Of a stretch of 5,207 nt of DNA, positions 1 through 4,389 are shown one piece after another. The position numbers and the translations under genes are program-made. The stretch comes from Candidatus Thorarchaeota archaeon (GTDB lineage: Archaea > Asgardarchaeota > Thorarchaeia > Thorarchaeales > Thorarchaeaceae): NCBI GenBank assembly GCA_029855925.1, contig JAGSHP010000179.1, forward strand, positions 1-5,207, given 5' to 3'. The notes under the pieces were generated by a model that did no database searches, had not been told where the DNA came from, and saw only the letters and a list, made by a program, of their open reading frames with translations. Position 1 is the stretch's first letter. Each line of letters starts with the position of its first letter.

Positions 1-359
1 ACCATCTTCTTGTACTTGTCACCCTCAGCATTGAGAAAGATCTGCGTCGCTATCTCAGGCAACGCGTCCTTGTACACCTCGGGGTCCTCATCTGAATCTA
101 GGACCAAAAACACCATGGAGGGCAACCCCTTAAGGTGCATGTTGAGCCCACCGTAATATACGGCGAGCTTGAACTCTTCAAAGGCAAGTGCATTAAATCC
201 GGGACGTTGTGACTCTTCGGTCTCCCCAAGTGTCGCAATCCCATAGATTCGCATTGATGTGGTGGGGTCGAGACCCTTGTTCAGACCCTTAGGGGTCTTG
301 GCGGTCACAACAGGTCCCAGTTCATCATCCCATTTCAACACAGCTAGACCTAGTGGCAT
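1..359 (-). CDS. Small longin/roadblock-like protein of unknown function (3' end cut by window edge)
   Basis: I read this gene directly from the reverse strand. ATG at 359-357 opens a frame that continues to the window edge, giving 119 residues without a stop. An in-frame TGA two codons upstream rules out an earlier start, and a GGAG lies 8 nt before the ATG. The protein begins MPLGLAVLKWDDELGPVV and continues with alternating beta-like and amphipathic stretches (KLAVYYGGLNMHL, SMVFLVLDSDEDPEVYKDAL, PEIATQIFLNAEGDKYKKM). No signal peptide, transmembrane helix or catalytic motif is visible. From memory, the MPxGLxVLxWDxxxG opening occurs in small archaeal, especially Asgard, proteins with longin- or roadblock-like folds that often accompany small GTPases. 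That is family-level inference, and the molecular role is unknown. A 227-bp gap separates it from the thiolase gene, so it is probably its own transcription unit and unrelated to the carboxylase operon. The coding call is sound; the family call is weak. Confidence 0.72.
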   Translation of the reverse strand, partial: MPLGLAVLKWDDELGPVVTAKTPKGLNKGLDPTTSMRIYGIATLGETEESQRPGFNALAFEEFKLAVYYGGLNMHLKGLPSMVFLVLDSDEDPEVYKDALPEIATQIFLNAEGDKYKKM

Positions 360-586
360 ATCTCAAACTCCATTATACTGATAAGATCGAGCAAGTTGAT
401 ACCCAGACAGAAAGACCTTGAAACATCTCGAATGGTCCCGTAGCAAAGCTCTTTGTTTCAGTCTAGATATCCTGTTTGCGCTTACTGACTTCACAATTAG
501 CTCGTAGAATTATTAAGAGAATCTCGCATGAATCTCTCCTGAAAACAGAGCATCATTCAGTTCGCAATCCATCATCAAACGCTTCA
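360..586. other. Intergenic region between thiolase and longin-like gene
   Basis: This 227-bp AT-rich spacer holds no convincing gene. On the minus strand it should contain the 3' end of the thiolase operon transcript and the promoter of the longin-like gene. A TTAATAA-like element at about 512-518 is a possible but unproven TATA box. A short inverted repeat, CAAAG-CT-CTTTG, lies at about 444-455, and a GAGATTC direct repeat at about 521-537. Each is short enough to be chance. No clear terminator hairpin was found. Confidence 0.5.
368..371 (-). promoter_or_regulatory. Ribosome binding site (GGAG) of the longin-like gene
   Basis: On the minus strand GGAG is followed by 8 nt (TTTGAGAT) and then the ATG at 359. 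Together with the in-frame TGA between them this fixes the start of the small gene. The match is short, so its strength is uncertain. Confidence 0.5.
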
Positions 587-1753
587 TCATCGAATCCCAA
601 GAACTGAAACGACCATGTTGTTACCGAAGCCACCGATATTATGACACACACCAATCTCAGGCTCACTTACTTGAAGTCCGGGTGGTGCCTCTCCACGGAG
701 TTGCCGCACGAGATCATGTATTTGAGCGATTCCAGTTGCTCCTGTGGGATGACCTCGAGCCTTCAGTCCCCCAGTTGTATTGACCGGGTAGGAGCCGTCA
801 ACCTCAGTATCACCCGAGCGCAAGAGGTCAATTGCATGTCCTCGTTGTGCGAGACCGATATCCTCCATGTCTATTAGCTCAAGAATGGAGAAGGCGTCAT
901 GTAGTTCCCATACATCAACATCCGCGGGTGTTATCCCAGCCATGCTGAAGGCAAGGTTTGCAGCCTCCACAGTTGCATTGAGAGAGGTCACGTGGAGGCG
1001 ATGTTGGACTGCAAGATAATCGGTCGCATGACCAATCCCAAGTACCTGAATGGCTTGGTCCTCGGGAACAAGTTCGCGCATGATCTCCTTTGATGCGAGG
1101 ACCACGGCTGCAGCACCATCGCTGGTCGGGCAACAGTCATAGAGAGTCAGCGGGTCAGCTACGATTGGAGAGGAAAGCACCTTCTCAACGGTGACCTCCT
1201 TCTGAAAGTGAGCAAGGGGATTCTTTGCGCCGTTTCTGTGCGCCTTCACGGGGACCAGAGCGAGCTCCTCGCGAGTAAGACCATAGTCATGCATGTATCT
1301 CCGGGCCACTATTGCAGCCAGTGCGGCGGGAGTCCCACCGTACAGCGTCTCATTTGAGTACGACATCATCTTGGAGAGAATCTTCGAGGCCGTGCCTCTA
1401 TCAACGCTCGACATCTTCTCAACGCCAATGACCAGCACCATGTCAGCGAGACCCGAACCTACCATTGCCACTCCAGTTTCAAACGCACTCGCTCCAGCAG
1501 ATGGTCCCGTCTCGACTCGTGTGGCGCCTGCAGGAACAAGACCGAGCTGGTCAGCGAAGAGAGTTGAGAGATGACCCTGGCCAGTGAACTCATCAGGATT
1601 TTGTGAACCCACCACAAGTCTGTCGGGCTTGATGCCCAAAGACTCGGCATCACTGAGGGCACCGATAGCTGCTTCTTGAGCAAGTTGCGTAATTGATTGA
1701 TCAAGCCGTCCAAACCGGGTCATTCCTGTACCGATGACGTAGATGGGTCTCAA
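587..1753 (-). CDS. Thiolase-fold protein (SCP-x/archaeal acetyl-CoA acetyltransferase-like) lacking the nucleophilic cysteine
   Basis: The protein belongs to the thiolase superfamily, whose members cleave or form beta-ketoacyl-CoA. I place the start at TTG 1753, giving 388 residues beginning MRPIYVIGTGMTRFG. A GTG at 1762 would add three residues but lies inside the AGGTGATC Shine-Dalgarno. Numbering is from the TTG. Family marks in order are IGTGMTRFG (7-15), VEKMS (111-115), LYDCCPTSDGAAAVVL (204-219), HDAFS (His285, as in SCP-x types where classical thiolases have NEAF), GHPTGATG (334-341, His335) and CHNIGGFG (370-377, Cys370). The segment normally reading VExxCxSG is VETGPSAGA here, so residue 84 (CCA codon, plus-strand 1502-1504) is proline where the acyl-accepting cysteine is expected. 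Ordinary thiolysis by that mechanism is therefore doubtful. The gene starts 14 nt after the biotin-carrier stop, so it is the last gene of that operon. Many archaeal thiolases sit beside a DUF35 OB-fold partner, and none is seen here. Length is normal and the frame is intact. Confidence 0.92.
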   Translation of the reverse strand: MRPIYVIGTGMTRFGRLDQSITQLAQEAAIGALSDAESLGIKPDRLVVGSQNPDEFTGQGHLSTLFADQLGLVPAGATRVETGPSAGASAFETGVAMVGSGLADMVLVIGVEKMSSVDRGTASKILSKMMSYSNETLYGGTPAALAAIVARRYMHDYGLTREELALVPVKAHRNGAKNPLAHFQKEVTVEKVLSSPIVADPLTLYDCCPTSDGAAAVVLASKEIMRELVPEDQAIQVLGIGHATDYLAVQHRLHVTSLNATVEAANLAFSMAGITPADVDVWELHDAFSILELIDMEDIGLAQRGHAIDLLRSGDTEVDGSYPVNTTGGLKARGHPTGATGIAQIHDLVRQLRGEAPPGLQVSEPEIGVCHNIGGFGNNMVVSVLGIR

Positions 1754-1756
1754 GAA

Positions 1757-1764
1757 GATCACCT
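1757..1764 (-). promoter_or_regulatory. Shine-Dalgarno AGGTGATC deciding the TTG start of the thiolase
   Basis: AGGTGATC on the minus strand is a full 8-nt complement of the archaeal 16S rRNA 3' end (GATCACCT). Its GGTGA core is 5 nt from the TTG at 1753. The alternative GTG at 1762 is part of this motif and so is unlikely to be the start codon. The TTG start also removes the residues MIF and gives a typical family N-terminus. The site lies between the biotin-carrier stop (TAG, 1770-1768) and the thiolase. Confidence 0.75.
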
Positions 1765-1767
1765 TGA

Positions 1768-2292
1768 CTATTCGATAAGGACAAGCAAGTCTGAGGGAGT
1801 CACCGCCGAACCTGACTCTATATTGACCTCTTTCACAACACCGTCACATGGAGCCTTCAACTCATTGAACATCTTCATGGCCTCAAGGACGCAGACTGTG
1901 TCACCAGCCTTCACAGAGTCACCAACACTAACCTTGACCTCGGTGATCTTGCCGGGCATAGGAGGATATACACCACCCTCCACCTTCTTTCCAGCACCAG
2001 AACTTCCCCTGGCGACTGTTGGGGCTGCCTCCTTTCGCACACGGCTCCATTCCACCTCTCGTGTGGAACCATTGAGCTCGACTGTCGCCTTGTTGCCTGA
2101 GCGACTTATCATCTTCAGGGTATGATCAATAGATGTGTCGTTGATGGTCCACGTGCCATCTTCGCCAGCCTCGGGTTTGAGCGTGAAACTGTGGTCGCCC
2201 ACACGAACGACCAGAAGACCACCCTCATCAAGACGCTGCACGGCGACTTTGAACTGGTGGCCATTGAGGGTCAGATTGTATTCCTGGCTCAT
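1768..2292 (-). CDS. Biotin carboxyl carrier protein (transcarboxylase 1.3S / AccB-like)
   Basis: This 174-residue protein carries the biotin that shuttles CO2 between carboxylase half-sites. Residues 107-174 form the biotinyl domain: GGVYPPMPGKITEV, GDSVKAGDTVCVLEAMKM (Lys140 of EAMKM is the biotinylated lysine) and a closing ELKAPCDGVVKEVNIESG. Residues 88-105 (EAAPTVARGSSGAGKKVE) are a flexible Ala/Gly/Ser linker. Residues 1-86 are an N-terminal extension of two beta-rich units (about 3-41 and 46-85). It resembles the BT-like region that docks the carrier domain in propionyl-CoA or pyruvate carboxylase subunits; that resemblance is inferred from the pattern. The ATG overlaps the TAA of the upstream carboxyltransferase by one base (TAATG), with GGAGG 9 nt before it, so translation is probably coupled. 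A biotin protein ligase must be supplied from elsewhere. Both the carrier role and the operon membership are secure. The enzyme it serves is not fixed by its own sequence, but the context points to the 5S-type subunit. Confidence 0.95.
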   Translation of the reverse strand: MSQEYNLTLNGHQFKVAVQRLDEGGLLVVRVGDHSFTLKPEAGEDGTWTINDTSIDHTLKMISRSGNKATVELNGSTREVEWSRVRKEAAPTVARGSSGAGKKVEGGVYPPMPGKITEVKVSVGDSVKAGDTVCVLEAMKMFNELKAPCDGVVKEVNIESGSAVTPSDLLVLIE

Positions 2293-3878
2293 TATGCGAC
2301 GCCTCCGTTGAGATTCCTGCGCATCAGGTCTCTCCGGCCTGCGATAGCCCAGACGGACTCACCACGACCCCATCCTCCAGCGTTGTAGTTGGGACTCTGA
2401 GATACAAGTGCCTCGTGACTGCTCTGCGACCAAGAGGAGCCAAGTACACCCTGGGGAGCACCAATTCCTGTTACACTGGAACTTGTGTGCAGTACCGCTG
2501 CAATGATTGCCGCCTCCTTCTCGATTGGCATACCCCCTTGATGTAGGCGTTGTGCCTTTCGTTTCAGGAAGTCAAGGGCATACTGCGGGAACAGTGCATA
2601 TGATACTTCATCACGAGGGAGATGAGAAATATCCTTCAATGCCTCTTTTGCCTTAGGTAGTTCTGGCTCGAGGAGGTCTGCGGGGCGACAATCGATTGGT
2701 TCTTCATCGCCTATGATCAGTCTCTTTACTTCGGGATCGATTGGCGCTGGGGGGCGACCGTAATATCCCCTGACGTATTGCTTGACCTCATGGGGGACTA
2801 TCTTGTATCGCTCACCCGTAATCACATTGAGCGTGGCTTGTGTACCAACTATCTGGCTGGAGGGTGTCACCAGTGGGGGATAGCCAAGTTCTGCGCGGAC
2901 TCGTGGTACCTCCTCCAATACCTCATCATACCTGTCAAGCGCGTTCTGCTCACGAAGTTGATTGTCAAGATTAGAGAGCATTCCACCGGGAATTTGAAAG
3001 ACGAGGACACGAGGATTCACTCCCTTGAGGCTGCCCTCAAAGGCCGAGTACTTACTTCGAACCTTGCGGAAGTAGTCCGCAATCTCAGCCAGCAGATTAA
3101 CATCGAGACCCGTATCACGAGGAGTGCCCTGCAATGCCTCAACAATCGATTCGGTGGCGGGTTGTGAGGTTGCAAGTGCCAGCGACGAGATTGCACAATC
3201 GACAACGTCCACCCCAGCGTCGGCTGCTCGGAGGTATGCCATTGAGGCCATACCACTCGTATAGTGAGAGTGTAACTGGACTGGGAGACCCACATCTTCC
3301 TTCAGGCGCTTCACAAGATCATGGGCGGTCTGAGGGGAGATGAGACCCGCCATGTCTTTGATACAGATCGAGTCTGCATCCAATGCTGCAAGCTCCTGAG
3401 CCATCTCCACGAACTTGTCCACGGTATGCACTGGACTGATTGTGTAGGAGATGCTTGCCTGAACATGACCTCCTGCCCGCTTGACAAACTTCATGGATGC
3501 CTCCATGTTGCGGACATCATTGAGCGCGTCAAAGATTCGAAAGATGTCCATTCCTGCCTCCACAGCGTAGCCAACAAACGCCTCAAGAACGTCATCAGGA
3601 TAAGCACGATAGCCGACACAGTTCTGCCCGCGAAGCAACATCTGAAGCTTTGTGTGTGGGAGTGCGTCACGGAGAACCTCCAATCGCTCCCAGGGGTCCT
3701 CATCAAGAAAGCGCATCATAGAGTCAAAGGTCGCGCCACCAAACATCTCAAGAGAGTGGTAGCCTACCTTGTCCAACTTGTCGCAGATTGGGAGCATGTC
3801 CTCTGTTCGCATACGCGTTGCCAACAATGATTGGTGTGCGTCGCGCAGTACCGTGTCGGTAATCTTTAGCCTAGTCAT
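2292..3878 (-). CDS. Transcarboxylase 5S / oxaloacetate decarboxylase alpha / pyruvate carboxylase subunit B-type carboxyltransferase
   Basis: This 528-residue protein exchanges carboxyl groups between biotin and pyruvate/oxaloacetate. Residues 1 to about 300 form the metal-dependent TIM barrel. RDAHQSLLATRMR (12-24) includes Asp13, equivalent to Asp23 of Propionibacterium 5S. MLLRGQN (80-86) and ISYTISPVHTVD (143-154) follow. Lys174 of CIKDMAG is the carbamylated lysine, and His203 and His205 of LHSHYTSG are metal ligands. QIPGGMLSN (295-303), EVPRVRAELGYPPLVTPSSQ (323-342), GYYGRPPAP (371-379), RPADLL (398-403) and YALFPQ (427-432) mark the conserved C-terminal region. Residues 446-528 go beyond the usual core: an Ala-rich helix (453-464), a Ser/Gly/Asn/Gln-rich linker and a closing SVWAIAGRRDLMRRN. 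This resembles the small delta/epsilon subunit of biotin decarboxylases, probably fused here. It heads the operon with its own promoter, and there is no clear Shine-Dalgarno before the ATG. All catalytic residues are intact. Sequence alone does not separate the transcarboxylase, decarboxylase and PycB roles. Confidence 0.95.
   Translation of the reverse strand: MTRLKITDTVLRDAHQSLLATRMRTEDMLPICDKLDKVGYHSLEMFGGATFDSMMRFLDEDPWERLEVLRDALPHTKLQMLLRGQNCVGYRAYPDDVLEAFVGYAVEAGMDIFRIFDALNDVRNMEASMKFVKRAGGHVQASISYTISPVHTVDKFVEMAQELAALDADSICIKDMAGLISPQTAHDLVKRLKEDVGLPVQLHSHYTSGMASMAYLRAADAGVDVVDCAISSLALATSQPATESIVEALQGTPRDTGLDVNLLAEIADYFRKVRSKYSAFEGSLKGVNPRVLVFQIPGGMLSNLDNQLREQNALDRYDEVLEEVPRVRAELGYPPLVTPSSQIVGTQATLNVITGERYKIVPHEVKQYVRGYYGRPPAPIDPEVKRLIIGDEEPIDCRPADLLEPELPKAKEALKDISHLPRDEVSYALFPQYALDFLKRKAQRLHQGGMPIEKEAAIIAAVLHTSSSVTGIGAPQGVLGSSWSQSSHEALVSQSPNYNAGGWGRGESVWAIAGRRDLMRRNLNGGVA
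2302..2306 (-). promoter_or_regulatory. Ribosome binding site (GGAGG) of the biotin carrier gene
   Basis: GGAGG on the minus strand lies 9 nt before the ATG at 2292, inside the last codons of the upstream carboxyltransferase gene. With the TAATG stop/start overlap it supports translational coupling of the two subunits. Confidence 0.6.
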
Positions 3879-3908
3879 TGCCCAGTCAGAACCTGTTGTG
3901 AATGAATA

Positions 3909-3916
3909 CTATATAG
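3909..3916 (-). promoter_or_regulatory. TATA-box-like promoter element of the 5S-type/biotin carrier/thiolase operon
   Basis: CTATATAG (self-complementary) lies 31-38 nt upstream of the ATG at 3878. Archaeal transcription usually starts about 25 nt downstream of the TATA centre. That predicts a start near 3887 and a leader of roughly 9 nt, which fits the absence of a Shine-Dalgarno before this ATG. No strong purine-rich BRE is visible next to it. The transcription start is inferred. Confidence 0.55.
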
Positions 3917-4219
3917 AGATTGAGATTCAGTAGTTTAGTGTTTGATAACGCGAATCAGTCAATCAACGAATGTCATACTTGTCGTGTTTTATTGTTTTTG
4001 TGTGACTGTCGCTCTTGCTATGATTCACAATGGCTTTGACTTTGTCTGTTCTCGACTATTAAAGTCATAGAACTTCTAGGTGCAGTAATATTCAAAGATG
4101 AGGCGATTTTTGAAAATTCTTAATCAAATTGATCTAGAGCCGCCCGCATGGGATGTTCAATCATTGACAGGCATTAGTGTTCGTGATTAAAATGAACGTT
4201 AATGCACAAAACAAACTTT

Positions 4220-4264
4220 GGGAAGCAGACTTCCCCGCCTGGCCGGAGCCTGAGGCGCCTTTTT
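4220..4264 (+). terminator. Tandem hairpins followed by T-run (terminator-like on plus strand)
   Basis: GGGAAG-caga-CTTCCC (4220-4235) is a perfect 6-bp stem with a 4-nt loop. It directly abuts a second hairpin, CGCCTGGC-cgga-GCC-tg-AGGCG (4236-4257), with 8 bp and a 2-nt bulge. CC and five T's follow at 4260-4264. On the plus strand this is the shape of an intrinsic terminator, yet no plus-strand gene precedes it. On the minus strand the 4220-4235 hairpin is followed by a U-rich AAAGTTTGTTTTG, so it could also help end the carboxyltransferase transcript. The structure is certain; its direction of action is not. Confidence 0.5.
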
Positions 4265-4330
4265 GAACAAATAGGAACCCAGCAACATTGGATCCCTATC
4301 GACACCGCAGGACCTCCGAAAACAAGAGCC

Positions 4331-4355
4331 GAGTCGCGGATGACATCCGCGATTC
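4331..4355. terminator. 11-bp hairpin downstream of the carboxyltransferase gene, possible bidirectional terminator
   Basis: An 8-bp perfect stem TCGCGGAT/ATCCGCGA with a GAC loop extends by three more pairs (one G-T) to an 11-bp stem over 25 nt. It begins 35 nt past the carboxyltransferase stop codon. In the gene's direction a modest T-rich CTTGTTTT follows. In the opposite direction CTTTTTTGTTT follows at about 4366-4376. A transcript 3' end or RNA-stabilising role fits; a regulatory palindrome is the alternative. Confidence 0.45.
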
Positions 4356-4389
4356 GCAACCACCTCTTTTTTGTTTCAATTCGATTCCA

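Larger units (their letters stand above)
3879..4389. other. 511-bp non-coding gap between the two carboxyltransferase genes
   Basis: This AT-rich stretch has no supportable protein gene; its short frames have no family features and overlap hairpins. From right to left it holds a 25-nt hairpin (4331-4355), tandem hairpins with a T-run (4220-4264), and an AT-rich middle. The middle includes TGACTTT/AAAGTCA arms at 4037-4043 and 4061-4067, the palindrome ATCAAATTGAT at 4123-4133, and a T-rich plus-strand run at about 3986-3999. The operon promoter lies at 3909-3916. The most economical reading is transcript end plus new promoter, but a plus-strand small RNA is also possible. Confidence 0.6.

Noticed and set aside
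513..575. 20-codon minus-strand frame (MMDCELNDALFSGEIHARFS) just after the thiolase stop
   Set aside because: It is too short, has no Shine-Dalgarno and has no recognised family; a DUF35 partner would be far longer.
1697..2125. 142-residue plus-strand frame opposite the thiolase start and biotin carrier
   Set aside because: Low-complexity Ser/Thr/Pro-rich shadow of the opposite-strand coding sequence.
3321..3830. 169-residue plus-strand frame opposite the 5S-type gene
   Set aside because: It is antisense to a gene with intact catalytic motifs; the Cys/His-rich composition is a reflection of that gene's codons.
4123..4133. ATCAAATTGAT palindrome as an operator
   Set aside because: Five-base arms in AT-rich DNA are expected by chance and it is over 200 bp from the predicted promoter.
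4219..4260. tRNA or SRP-RNA resemblance (GGAAGCAG, CCGGA)
   Set aside because: No acceptor stem, T-loop consensus or SRP helix-8 arrangement could be formed around these short matches.
4174..4359. 61-residue minus-strand frame in the gap
   Set aside because: It starts with TTG at the base of the 4331-4355 hairpin, lacks a Shine-Dalgarno and shows no recognisable motif.
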